From Dictyobacter arantiisoli (lineage in GTDB: Bacteria > Chloroflexota > Ktedonobacteria > Ktedonobacterales > Ktedonobacteraceae), in NCBI RefSeq assembly GCF_008326305.1, contig NZ_BIXY01000050.1, positions 1 through 52,338 on the forward strand: a DNA stretch of 52,338 bases, given 5' to 3'. The notes beneath the pieces are model-generated. The model was not told the origin of the DNA and did no database searches. It was given only the letters and a program-made list of their open reading frames with translations. This document shows, piece by piece, positions 41,836 to 49,793 of the stretch; position 1 is the stretch's first letter, and each line of letters starts with the position of its first letter. The position numbers were made by a program, and so were the translations under genes.

Positions 41836-42291
41836 GATAAACCCTCTCTCTTCATTTCTTTATGCGAGAACAGCGCTTACACAAAATTTTTGATACACCA
41901 TATTCAAAAAAGTATCACTACACACATTTACACTGTAAATATCACTTTATAAAGCTTACATTCTTCAATCATTTAAATCTCATCAACCAAACCACACTAA
42001 TGATAGTGACGTTATCACCTTGCTAAAGTAAAAAATATGACGATAGAGCCGAAAATCACGAAGAGTTATGAAAGAAGAATTGACGTAGCACGTTGGGTGT
42101 GGTAAAATTAGAACAGGATTTCGAATATTGTCTTCACAACAGCATTGAAAACAGGTCACCGTCCTCGTAGATTCTCCACTTTTGAGCTCCACAAAAAGAA
42201 TATCTCTATAGATACGTTCGATGAATAAGCAAGCCAGCCGAAACACCATATCACACCACGAACCTACCATATAGCAAGGGGAGGGCAATCT
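41836..42291. other. Intergenic region
   Basis: A 456-bp gap between divergent SPFH and HhH genes, AT-rich near the SPFH side. I see no convincing gene or structured RNA. It should carry the two promoters. Confidence 0.4.
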
Positions 42292-42918
42292 ATGATGAGT
42301 ATTATGCAAGTCACACAAACAATCCATTTTATGCCAACATTGCCCGTGCGCTCCAAAAAGAAGGCCGCTCAACCGATGTTGCCAGGCCTGGAACCCGAGT
42401 CAACACAGCCAGAAACAGCTAAAATTACCAATCGTCAGATCGCCGAGGTCCTGGCGGGCATCGCGGAGATGATCGAGGGGCAGAATGGCAATCCCTATCG
42501 TGTTCAAGCCTATCGCAACGCAGCCCGTGGCGTCCTCGATTTAACCGAACCAGCAGCAAACATCCTGGAACGTGGCGAAAGACTCCCTATTCCCGGCTTA
42601 GGCACGCGACTCAATCAGCGCATCTCCGAACTGGTCACGCTAGGATCGATGACTATCAATAATGGTTTCTGCATGGACGCCCTGCCCATGGGCGTACGTG
42701 TCCTGATGAGCGTCGAACATATTGGACCCTATACGGCCATCCGTCTGTATCAAGAACTGGGTATCGAAACGGTTGAGCAGCTCTTGCAGGCCGCCAATCG
42801 GAAACAGATTCGCCAGCTCGCAGGCTTTGGCATCCGCAGTGAAGCCCGTCTCAAAGCCGCAGCGGAACAGATTCTCACTCACAAAAATACCAACCACTCC
42901 CTGGGCGGAGCCGCTTAA
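42292..42918 (+). CDS. Helix-hairpin-helix protein resembling the N-terminal part of PolX
   Basis: A 208-residue protein. Residues about 42-125 match the 8-kDa domain of family X DNA polymerases (NRQIAEVLAGIAEMIEGQNG, then NPYRVQAYRNAARGV and IPGLGTRLNQRISEL). Residues about 145-200 match the second HhH region (VEHIGPYTAIRLYQELGIET, then LAGFGIRSEARLKAAA). The palm/nucleotidyltransferase and PHP domains of PolX are absent, so it may bind DNA (gaps or 5'-phosphate ends) without synthesis. The first about 38 residues are a flexible lead. GGGGAGGG upstream of the ATG is the ribosome binding site. Converges on the class IV aminotransferase with a hairpin between. Confidence 0.8.
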   Translation: MMSIMQVTQTIHFMPTLPVRSKKKAAQPMLPGLEPESTQPETAKITNRQIAEVLAGIAEMIEGQNGNPYRVQAYRNAARGVLDLTEPAANILERGERLPIPGLGTRLNQRISELVTLGSMTINNGFCMDALPMGVRVLMSVEHIGPYTAIRLYQELGIETVEQLLQAANRKQIRQLAGFGIRSEARLKAAAEQILTHKNTNHSLGGAA

Positions 42919-42925
42919 ACCGTAT

Positions 42926-42960
42926 AGAACCAACGCTGCCATCGGCGCAGCGTTGGTTCT
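42926..42960. terminator. Bidirectional hairpin between convergent genes
   Basis: A perfect 14-bp stem AGAACCAACGCTGC (42926-42939) / GCAGCGTTGGTTCT (42947-42960) with a 7-nt loop, just after the HhH gene stop. Directly after it, 42963-42995 resembles the end of the intergenic repeat family (AAAGAACGAG, then TGGAGAAATGTAG). Confidence 0.65.
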
Positions 42961-43012
42961 TGAAAGAACGAGGATTATAATGGAGAAATGTAGTGCTTTG
43001 AGCGATATTAAC

Positions 43013-43852
43013 CTATATGCCCTGTTCGATCAGGTCGATGAAGCGCTGTTCGAGTTCGGTCGTGCGTGGGCCAGGCTTTCCATTGCCAATGGTCCTATCA
43101 TTGATCCACAGAACCGGCGTGATCTCTTTGGATGAGGAGGTGATGAAGGCTTCGTCGATCTCATGCAGTTCGTCCAGCAGGATCGGGCGCTCGTGGATGG
43201 TGAAACGTTCACGTGCCAGATCAAGGACAGTGTTGCGGGTTACGCCAAGCAGGACCTCGGCACGCGCTGTGATCAGAGTATCACCTCGGAAGACAAAGAA
43301 GTTGCTGCGCGTTCCCTCCAGGACATGTCCCTGTTCATTCACAAAGAGTGCGTCACTGGCTCCCTGTTGGGATGCGGCCTTTAGCGCTCGAATGGCGGCG
43401 ACGTAATTCGAGGTTTTGGCTTCCGGCGTCATCCTTGTCAGAGAAGTAGTGATCAACTTGCAACCACGGGCGAAGCGCTCCATATCACGCTCAGGGAGCG
43501 GATTAATCATGACCGCCAGACCAGATTGCGCGGAGGGCAGGACACCATCCTCGCTGATACCACCCGTGACCAGCAGACGCACCGCGGCATGTTCATAGGG
43601 ATTGCGCTGGATAATCTCCAGGACAATCTGCGCCAGAAACTCATAGCTATAGGCGACCTCAAGCTCAATCAGGCGCGCGGAATTGTAGAGACGCTTGAGA
43701 TGCTCCTCAAGATGAAAAGGCCGCCGATGATAGGTACGCAAAGATTCAAAGACGCTATAGCCACGCAAGAGTCCTACATCGTTGATAGAAATAGTCGCGT
43801 CCTGCGGATGGACCCAGCGACCATTGATATACCACCAGGCTGTCTGATCCAT
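43013..43852 (-). CDS. Class IV PLP aminotransferase (branched-chain / D-amino acid type)
   Basis: A 279-residue fold-type IV PLP enzyme. SINDVGLLRGYSVFESLRTY near residue 22-42 is the N-terminal substrate loop. TPEAKTSNYVAAIRA carries the catalytic Lys (about residue 145), and VLEGTRSNFFVF the Glu that binds the pyridine nitrogen. SSSKEITPV is the phosphate/substrate loop. Members include IlvE, D-alanine aminotransferase and aminodeoxychorismate lyase; sequence reading does not separate them, although length and the opening fit the IlvE/DAAT group. Single-gene unit; the EVE gene lies 71 bp upstream on the same strand and may be co-transcribed. Confidence 0.9.
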   Translation of the reverse strand: MDQTAWWYINGRWVHPQDATISINDVGLLRGYSVFESLRTYHRRPFHLEEHLKRLYNSARLIELEVAYSYEFLAQIVLEIIQRNPYEHAAVRLLVTGGISEDGVLPSAQSGLAVMINPLPERDMERFARGCKLITTSLTRMTPEAKTSNYVAAIRALKAASQQGASDALFVNEQGHVLEGTRSNFFVFRGDTLITARAEVLLGVTRNTVLDLARERFTIHERPILLDELHEIDEAFITSSSKEITPVLWINDRTIGNGKPGPRTTELEQRFIDLIEQGI

Positions 43853-43923
43853 AAAATGACTCTCTTCCTCTCTTTATACTGCACTGCTCGCTTGAAAGCA
43901 TACGCTGACAAGGCGGTCAGATA

Positions 43924-44340
43924 TCAAGCCAGCGTATTCGTGGGATAGTGCTCACGCAGCCAGGCAATGAAGGATTCAGGAGCCGACATGGTCGAGAGAC
44001 GGCTCTGCCGCACCAGACTCCAATCATCGAACTGATGGCACTCCTTGATCGCGCGCAAGGTCACCGGCTCGGCAAATTGACTCACAAACGCCATATCCAC
44101 CATCCAGCTTTTCGCATCCCGTGGATCGGGACGCGGCTCGGACGTCACACAGGCCACACCCACAATTGCCGCCACACCCATACTATGATAAATCAGAACA
44201 GTATCGCCCGGCCGCATACACTTGATACTGGCAACCGCCTGCGCATTGCGCACCCCATCCCACGGCGTCTCCTGATCGCGCGCAAGCTGCTCAATCGAAT
44301 AGGTCTCTGGATCGGTCTTGGCTAAAAAATAGGCCATCAC
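43924..44340 (-). CDS. EVE-domain protein
   Basis: A 138-residue PUA-like EVE protein. It starts MMAYFLAKTDPETYSIEQLA, then TPWDGVRNAQAVASIKCMRP with the WDGVRN motif of the family. GDTVLIYHSMG and VGVACVTSEPRPDP follow, and the C-terminus has SLVRQSRLSTMSAPE. EVE domains bind modified bases (for example 5-methylcytosine derivatives) in DNA or RNA, and appear as single-domain proteins or in restriction modules. No nuclease partner is adjacent here. Start ATG at 44340 or 44337. Confidence 0.9.
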   Translation of the reverse strand: MMAYFLAKTDPETYSIEQLARDQETPWDGVRNAQAVASIKCMRPGDTVLIYHSMGVAAIVGVACVTSEPRPDPRDAKSWMVDMAFVSQFAEPVTLRAIKECHQFDDWSLVRQSRLSTMSAPESFIAWLREHYPTNTLA

Positions 44341-44471
44341 ACACTCAAACTCCTAACAACAAGTTTCTCCTCTCATCATAGCAAACCGCGCGGCGGACGC
44401 CAATCCCACACAATGGGATGCAGTCCTTAGCTTCAATACGAGAAATGAAGAGCTCGGCGTTCCACAATCTC

Positions 44472-44538
44472 CTTCTTTAAGGACGGTATTGGTCCATGCT
44501 CCTCTGTGGGTGATCATTTCAGCCACAAAGGAGCATGG
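44472..44538. terminator. Hairpin after the DUF4188 gene with repeat-family remnant
   Basis: CCATGCTCCT (44494-44503) pairs perfectly with AGGAGCATGG (44529-44538) with a partly paired interior, just past the DUF4188 stop. CTTCTTTAAGGACGGTATTGG (about 44472-44492) beside it resembles the outer end of the palindromic repeat family. Confidence 0.5.
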
Positions 44539-44545
44539 GGAGAAG

Positions 44546-45028
44546 TCAATTCTGTCTGGTTGCCATTCGGGTGCGAGCACTCTCTCGCTGTCCGGTTGCT
44601 GGAATGAGGGGGAAAACCTTTCCCAGTCCAAATGCAGGCATGTTGTTGTAAACAGCCTCATAGTGTCCCGCTGGAATACGATAGGTTTCGTGCCAGATTC
44701 CTACATCGCCATTGCTACCAACCTGCCGATTAAATTCGCGCCAGGCTGGCAGATGGACAGCGTCTCTGTTCCCTGCATAGACCGCCAGGTCTTCGAATGA
44801 ACGCCAGTATTGAATCATGACCGTCGTAGGAAAGTTCAGCGTCGTTTCTCCACCCAGAAAACCCATCTCAGGATGCAGCTTCAATTCTTTTAGCATGCGC
44901 GTCATTGAAGCTGCGACTGGCGTCCATTTTTGAACCTTCAACACCTTGTTTACCCGCATCCCAATCAAAAACACGACCAGCTCTTGCTCGTTTGCAACTG
45001 TCATACGCTCTTTAATCAGCTCTGCCAT
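44546..45028 (-). CDS. DUF4188-family protein (monooxygenase-like)
   Basis: A 160-residue protein of the DUF4188 family, which has a dimeric alpha/beta-barrel-like fold related to heme/aldoxime-type enzymes and small monooxygenases. The motifs VVFLIGMRVNKVLKVQKW near the start, GFLGGETTLNFPTTVMIQYW and RSFEDLAVYAGNRDAVHLPA in the middle, and the GIWHETYRI strand near the end fit the family. The true reaction is not established. The TetR regulator gene lies 87 bp upstream on the same strand, and both have near-identical palindromic operators before them, so it is almost certainly the regulator's target. Confidence 0.82.
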   Translation of the reverse strand: MAELIKERMTVANEQELVVFLIGMRVNKVLKVQKWTPVAASMTRMLKELKLHPEMGFLGGETTLNFPTTVMIQYWRSFEDLAVYAGNRDAVHLPAWREFNRQVGSNGDVGIWHETYRIPAGHYEAVYNNMPAFGLGKVFPLIPATGQRESARTRMATRQN

Positions 45029-45075
45029 GGGAGTATCCCTCTCTTTTTTTGATCCATCTTCAGAACAAGAAACGT

Positions 45076-45097
45076 TTTACGAACACTATACGGTAAA
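45076..45097 (-). promoter_or_regulatory. Predicted TetR operator upstream of the DUF4188 gene
   Basis: TTTACGAACACTATACGGTAAA without its first and last base pairs shares CGAACACTxTACGGTAA with the site at 45734-45752, and its ends (TTTAC / GTAAA) are inverted. On the minus strand TATAGT inside it is a plausible -10, so bound repressor would block transcription. Confidence 0.7.
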
Positions 45098-45115
45098 CCC
45101 TAAAATTTTTTGACA

Positions 45116-45709
45116 CTACTTCAATTGCTCTACAAAAGCCCGAAATGCCCTTTCGTGTATGCCATCGATGTCTTCTGTAATCTGATGCATTAATGTCAGC
45201 CGCAACATTGATAAGCCGTGCATCAGGGACCAGGCGGTATACGCTAACTCGCGCGAACCTGCCTCACTTGCGGAACGAATCTCGCCCGACTGAAGACCAT
45301 CCTGAAAGGTTTGAACCAGTCTAGCGTAGGCCGTATTCTGCTCAACTTCAGCTAATGCGAATGGGGATAATGTGGTACGATTGAACATCATCAGGTATAG
45401 CTGTGGTTCTTGTAAGGCAAAGTGCATGTACATTTTTCCCAGCTCCTCTAAACGCTCAAGGGCCGTTCCAGTATGAATGACATGTTCCATACGTGCTGCC
45501 AGACGCACAAAGCCCTCCCCAACCAGCTCATCAATGATTGCTTCTTTGCTAGAGAAGTACTCATAAAGGCCCGATGGGCTATAATCGATGCGCCCGGCTA
45601 TCTCACGCATGGATAACGCTTCCACGCCATGCTGCATCACAATCTGCATCGCCGCTTCCAGGATGGTCTCTCTGGTCCTGGCGCGTCTCTTCTCGCGGGG
45701 ACTCTTCAC
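45116..45709 (-). CDS. TetR-family transcriptional regulator
   Basis: A 197-residue TetR/AcrR repressor. The N-terminal HTH (residues about 9-55) reads ARTRETILEAAMQIVMQHGV, then LSMREIAGRIDYSPSGLYEY and FSSKEAIIDEL, all typical. The C-terminal domain (TetR_C, WHG-type) is helical, with MLFNRTT-like and SLMHGLSMLRLTLM segments, and should bind the effector. The next gene downstream (DUF4188) and the gene itself carry matching palindromes, so self- and target repression is likely. The DUF4188 target suggests response to a small organic compound. Confidence 0.93.
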   Translation of the reverse strand: MKSPREKRRARTRETILEAAMQIVMQHGVEALSMREIAGRIDYSPSGLYEYFSSKEAIIDELVGEGFVRLAARMEHVIHTGTALERLEELGKMYMHFALQEPQLYLMMFNRTTLSPFALAEVEQNTAYARLVQTFQDGLQSGEIRSASEAGSRELAYTAWSLMHGLSMLRLTLMHQITEDIDGIHERAFRAFVEQLK

Positions 45710-45733
45710 GCTGGCATTCCTTACTCAATCCAC

Positions 45734-45783
45734 TACCGAACACTGTACGGTAACAGTATAGCAGTCTATTTTCTTGTTGTCAA
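45734..45783 (-). promoter_or_regulatory. Promoter and operator of the TetR gene
   Basis: On the minus strand TTGACA (plus coordinates 45778-45783) and TATACT (45755-45760) are separated by exactly 17 bp, a consensus sigma-70 promoter. Overlapping the start site is TACCGAACACTGTACGGTA (45734-45752), a near copy of the palindrome before the DUF4188 gene, so the regulator likely represses itself. Confidence 0.82.
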
Positions 45784-45796
45784 GAAACAGGAACAG

Positions 45797-45820
45797 GAGA
45801 TTGAGATTGAGATTGAGATT
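45797..45820. repeat. GAGATT hexamer repeat
   Basis: Four perfect tandem copies of GAGATT (45797-45820) upstream of the TetR promoter. Copy-number change here by slippage is possible, but the site is outside the promoter core. Confidence 0.8.
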
Positions 45821-45993
45821 GATGCCCATTTTTTTCAACCAGCATACAGTTAGTTACGTATATAGAGTGTCGCTGAAAAAAGCAACGTGCAGGTAACCTA
45901 TTATACGACCAGTGAATATCTGTGTGAGAACACATGTATAACTATCGAAAAAAATTTGTACTCAGTATGAAGATACACGAAGGAGAAAATACG

Positions 45994-46353
45994 ATGGCAC
46001 AGGCAGATCCAAATAATGTCGAACAGAAATTTGGTTATGGCGTAGAAGAGTTACAGGTTGTCGGCGAGCAGCTATTGGCGAAGGTGAAAGAGCTCGTCCA
46101 TGAGGGCAATGTACGCCGCATTATTATCAAGCAGGATGGTCATTCTCTGATCGAGTTCCCGCTGTCCCTGGGTGTTGCCAGTATCGCTCTCGCCCCCGTC
46201 TGGGCGGCATTGGGTGTCCTGGGCGCACTGATCAGTAATTGCTCGATCGAGGTCATCCGCACCGATACAGCCGCCAGGGATGTGCCATTTAACGCTGATC
46301 CTACCGCCCATAGCGTCGAGGAAATCAAGCTGGACGGCGGCGAGAAGCTCTAA
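45994..46353 (+). CDS. DUF4342-family protein
   Basis: A 119-residue protein of the DUF4342 family. It carries an EELQVVGEQLLAKVKELVHE helix, then GNVRRIIIKQDGHSLIEFPL with the conserved strand. The C-terminal segment SLGVASIALAPVWAALGVLG is hydrophobic, probably one membrane-spanning hairpin, and is followed by ISNCSIEVIRTD. The function of the family is not known to me. The start at 45994 is preferred because GAAGGAG lies just upstream and the family begins here; the frame extends 20 codons further. Single gene; a GC-rich imperfect hairpin and TTTTGTT lie downstream (about 46384-46431). Confidence 0.82.
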   Translation: MAQADPNNVEQKFGYGVEELQVVGEQLLAKVKELVHEGNVRRIIIKQDGHSLIEFPLSLGVASIALAPVWAALGVLGALISNCSIEVIRTDTAARDVPFNADPTAHSVEEIKLDGGEKL

Positions 46354-46484
46354 TATTCCAGACAATCTGCTCAATAAACAATCACGAGGGCGCCTGATCT
46401 CTTTCCAGAGGCCAGCTGCTCTCGTTTTGTTATATAATAAACGGCAGGCAAACAGCTTTTATTTGAAAGGATATTTGTAAGCAT

Positions 46485-46958
46485 ATGCCAGTAGCAACAC
46501 CCGAGCAGATTGAGAACTATCAGGCCATTACCCGGCGTATTGCAGCAGCAATAGAAGGACTAAGCGAGGAACAGCGTGCGTATCGTCCCACTGAGGATGA
46601 TTGGAATATTCATACTGTGATTATCCATCTTGCCGATAGCGAGGCAGTTGGCTTCTGGCGTCTTCGCAAGACTCTGGCGGAACCCAACTCCATCCTGGCA
46701 GTCTATGATGAAGATGGCTGGAGCAAGTCGTTATTCTATGAGCAACAGGATGAAGTACTGGCCCTGCGCATCTTCACAGATTTGCGCACCGCTAACGCCA
46801 ACCTTCTCAAATTAATCCCGGCCAAATCCTGGGAACTGTCCGCCATCCATGCGGAGCGCGGTGAAATAAGCATCTACGAAATCTTCCAGACCTATGCTGA
46901 GCATGGCGAAGCTCATCTACAGCAAATCGAAACCATCAGACAGGCGCTGCCAGCTTAA
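46485..46958 (+). CDS. DinB-family protein
   Basis: A 157-residue four-helix-bundle protein of the DinB/YfiT superfamily. The metal-binding His triad is probably the HLADSE His (about residue 49) together with the HGEAH pair at the C-terminus (about 141 and 145). The N-terminal IAAAIEGLSEEQRAYRPTED, then WNIHTVIIHLADSEAVGFWR, is typical. DinB-like proteins include metal-dependent hydrolases and thiol transferases (bacillithiol- or mycothiol-dependent); this one's substrate is unknown. TATAAT at about 46433-46438 precedes the gene. A repeat element follows. Confidence 0.87.
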   Translation: MPVATPEQIENYQAITRRIAAAIEGLSEEQRAYRPTEDDWNIHTVIIHLADSEAVGFWRLRKTLAEPNSILAVYDEDGWSKSLFYEQQDEVLALRIFTDLRTANANLLKLIPAKSWELSAIHAERGEISIYEIFQTYAEHGEAHLQQIETIRQALPA

Positions 46959-46978
46959 CGAACAATACATACTCCACA

Positions 46979-47250
46979 GGCAATACCGCTTCATACGAGG
47001 AATGTGGGGGGGGAACCACAAATGATGGAAAACGTAGGTGCGTGCCAAGGCCGCAGCCGAGGTGCGCTTGCCCGTTCATCGTACCATCATTGCCCCCGTA
47101 GGGCAAACGTCCCAGAACTGGAACCTCGGCATCGGACAGAGCGTTGGAGGGAGATTTCGGTACGAGTAAGAGGAAAGCGCACCTCGGTTGCGACCTCGGC
47201 ACGCACCTACACTTCTCCATCATGCTTCTCGTTCTTTAAGCGGTATTGCC
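46979..47250. repeat. Palindromic intergenic repeat, copy C (most complete)
   Basis: A 272-bp element with terminal inverted repeats GGCAATACCGCTT (46979-46991) and AAGCGGTATTGCC (47238-47250). Inside, the arms from ACGTAGGTGCGTGCCAAGG (47032 on) and CCTCGGCACGCACCTACAC (to 47212) pair in inverse order as in copies A and B. It fills the gap between the DinB gene and the topoisomerase A gene. No protein is encoded, so it looks like a non-autonomous (MITE-like) element. Confidence 0.88.
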
Positions 47251-47285
47251 GGTAAAGAGTGCCATGATCGGGTTTTGGCATCCGT

Positions 47286-49790
47286 TTAGAGTTTGATGAC
47301 ACTTAAGACGCGATTCTCAACCAGTTGCTCTCCCCGATGGGGGCGCAAGAAGGTTTTGATGTCGGCGACTTTGTAGACGACAGATTGCTCGCTTTTGCCA
47401 TGAGTGATGGCGATTAAGACGGTGTCGCTCTCCTGCACCAATAATGTCTGAAGAACGTGATCGCCTTCTTCCAGTTCAATGCCGGGAACACCGCTGCTGG
47501 CACGGTTCCTGGGGGCGAATTGGCCGAGTGGGACCTGTTTGCCCCGGCCGGCCTCGGTCAGGATGAGCAGGTTGGTGATGTCCAGATTGTTGCTGACACC
47601 AACTTCACGCGGAACTTCGGGATCACTGTCGATAGAGGAGGCGCTGATGACAATGCCACCTTTGTTGAGGGAAATCGCGGCCACACCCTGTCCACCACGT
47701 CCCTGGCTACGCAGTTGATCATCGCTGAAGCGGAGCACCTGCGCGTTGTCGGTGGCGACAATGTATTCTCCGCGTCCCAACGAGATCAACGCCGTGACCA
47801 CGCTATCCCCTTCGGCCAGCTTCATGTCCTGCACCCCATCGGTATCAGCCCCTTTATATTCGCTGAGTGGCGACTTTTTGACTTTGCCATAGGTGCTAAA
47901 GGTTACCAGATAGCGATCTTCATCGTAGGCATCAACCGGCAGGATGGTTACAACCTCTTCTCCTGGCAACAGTTCAAGTAGTCCTTGCAGTGGTTCGCCC
48001 TTGCCCGAACGCGTTCCCACCGGGATACGGTGAGTGGCGATCTGGCAGACACGGCCGCTCGAGCAGATGCAGAGCAAATAATCCTGTGTGGTGGTGGCAA
48101 TAATCTGACGCAGTTGCTCATCCCCACGTACGGCTGTGTAGACGGCAGTACTGTTCTTGCCACGCGCCTTATAGCTCTCAGCTGGCAGTGCCTTCACGGC
48201 CTGGTTGCGGGTCAAAGCGACCAGTAAAGGCTCACGCTCATGCAAGCTCTCAATTTTTTCGATGGGTGCCAGCAACTGACCATCCGGATCAATCCTGGTG
48301 CGGCGCTCATCGCCAAATTGTTTGATCAACTGCTGCATCTCTTTTTTCAGGGCCGTAATCAGAACTTTACGATCCCCAAGGATGTATTCTAGCTCACTGA
48401 TACGCACCTGAAGATCAAGCTTCTCTTTGTCATACTTACCCGCATCCAGACGCGTCACCTGGGATAACGTCATGGAGGCGATCACATCCGATTGGATAGT
48501 GCTCAACTGATAGCGTTGCTCAAGCGTTCGACGGGCCGCAGTACGATCCTCCGCCTGCTGGAAGATCGCGACGATATCCGCTGCATGGCTGGCACCGATA
48601 ATCAGCCCTTCGACCACATGCAGGCGTTCCTGCGCTTTGCGTAGATCGTATTGCGAACGGCGCGTCATGACATCGATCTGATGATTATTCCAGTAGTTCA
48701 AAAGTTCGGGAACACCGACCTGCTTCGGCTGCCGTCCAGGCTGCATCGACTCACCAAAGAGAAAGACCATCTGGAACGAAAGCGCAATCTGGAGATCCGT
48801 CTCTTTGTACAGTTGCATCAAGGTCTGAGCGGCATCGGCATCCTTACGCAACTCAAGCACAATGTGCGTTCCCTTTTCGGTATCGCTTTCATCGCGCAGT
48901 TCAGGCATCAAGCCTTCCAGCTTGCGAGCATTGATCGCCTTGACGATAGAGGCTTTGAGTTTATCGCGTCCAATCGGTGGCGTCTGTGTCACGACCAGGG
49001 CCCGGCGGCGTGGCGTCTCTTCCAGGCGCACATCGGCCCGCACAAAGATCCGTCCTTTGCCGGTCCTGAAATAATCTTTGATCCCCTCGTTCCCAATAAT
49101 ATGTCCGCCCTGCGGAAAATCGGGCCCCTGCATATAGGTCATAATCTGCTCAACTGACAGATGGGGATTATCCAGCAGAGCGATACAGGCGCGCAAGGTT
49201 TCGCTCAGATTATGCGGCGGAATGTTGGTAGACATACCAACCGCAATACCGCTTGAGGGATTGACCAGCGGTGGAATATGGCCGGGCAGATAATCTGGCT
49301 CGACCACCCTGGGATCTTGTTTATAAGTTGGTTGCAGTGGGACCGTATCGCGGTCCATATCAGCCATCATCGCTTCCGCGATAGGCGAGAGGCGCATCTC
49401 GGTATAGCGATAGGCAGCTGGCGCGTCGCCATCCTCACTGCCCATATTGCCCTGTCCCTCAATCAGAGGATAGCGCAGGGTAAAGGGCTGCGACATACGC
49501 GCCGCGGCATCGTAGACCGAGGCATCCCCGTGGGGATGATAGTTGCCGAGAATCAGGCCAACCACTTCGGCACTCTTGACCGTCGGACGCGACGAAAGGT
49601 AACGCGCATTCAGCATGCCTGCCAGGATGCGGCGATGGACAGGTTTGAGACCATCGCGAGCATCTGGGAGCGCACGATCCGTGACCACGGACAGTCCGTA
49701 GGTCGCAAAAGCTTGCGAGAGAATGACGGAAAAGTCCTCACGGATAATTCCAACATCTGCAGTATCTGTTTCTGTCATAGTACGAGCCAT
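47286..49790 (-). CDS. Type IIA topoisomerase, subunit A (GyrA/ParC)
   Basis: An 834-residue A subunit. The winged-helix/tower part starts ALPDARDGLKPVHRRILAGM; the catalytic Tyr is Tyr129 in AYRYTEMRL. NYHPHGDASVYDAAARMSQP is the quinolone-resistance region, with Ala90 at the site that is Ser in E. coli GyrA and Asp94 retained. A coiled coil (about 440-490) and a C-terminal beta-pinwheel (about 515-830) follow. A GyrA-box-like segment GRGGQGV in the pinwheel departs from the usual QRRGGKG, so gyrase versus topoisomerase IV activity is not certain. It begins 3 nt after the B-subunit stop, in one operon. It cuts and religates DNA to change supercoiling or decatenate chromosomes. Confidence 0.92.
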   Translation of the reverse strand: MARTMTETDTADVGIIREDFSVILSQAFATYGLSVVTDRALPDARDGLKPVHRRILAGMLNARYLSSRPTVKSAEVVGLILGNYHPHGDASVYDAAARMSQPFTLRYPLIEGQGNMGSEDGDAPAAYRYTEMRLSPIAEAMMADMDRDTVPLQPTYKQDPRVVEPDYLPGHIPPLVNPSSGIAVGMSTNIPPHNLSETLRACIALLDNPHLSVEQIMTYMQGPDFPQGGHIIGNEGIKDYFRTGKGRIFVRADVRLEETPRRRALVVTQTPPIGRDKLKASIVKAINARKLEGLMPELRDESDTEKGTHIVLELRKDADAAQTLMQLYKETDLQIALSFQMVFLFGESMQPGRQPKQVGVPELLNYWNNHQIDVMTRRSQYDLRKAQERLHVVEGLIIGASHAADIVAIFQQAEDRTAARRTLEQRYQLSTIQSDVIASMTLSQVTRLDAGKYDKEKLDLQVRISELEYILGDRKVLITALKKEMQQLIKQFGDERRTRIDPDGQLLAPIEKIESLHEREPLLVALTRNQAVKALPAESYKARGKNSTAVYTAVRGDEQLRQIIATTTQDYLLCICSSGRVCQIATHRIPVGTRSGKGEPLQGLLELLPGEEVVTILPVDAYDEDRYLVTFSTYGKVKKSPLSEYKGADTDGVQDMKLAEGDSVVTALISLGRGEYIVATDNAQVLRFSDDQLRSQGRGGQGVAAISLNKGGIVISASSIDSDPEVPREVGVSNNLDITNLLILTEAGRGKQVPLGQFAPRNRASSGVPGIELEEGDHVLQTLLVQESDTVLIAITHGKSEQSVVYKVADIKTFLRPHRGEQLVENRVLSVIKL

Positions 49791-49793
49791 CTC

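Noticed and set aside
41983-42372. 129-residue minus-strand open frame before the HhH gene
   Set aside because: Overlaps the start of the well-supported HhH gene in antisense; composition not protein-like; no ribosome binding site.
44489-44800. 103-residue plus-strand open frame
   Set aside because: Antisense to the DUF4188 gene, whose family match is clear.
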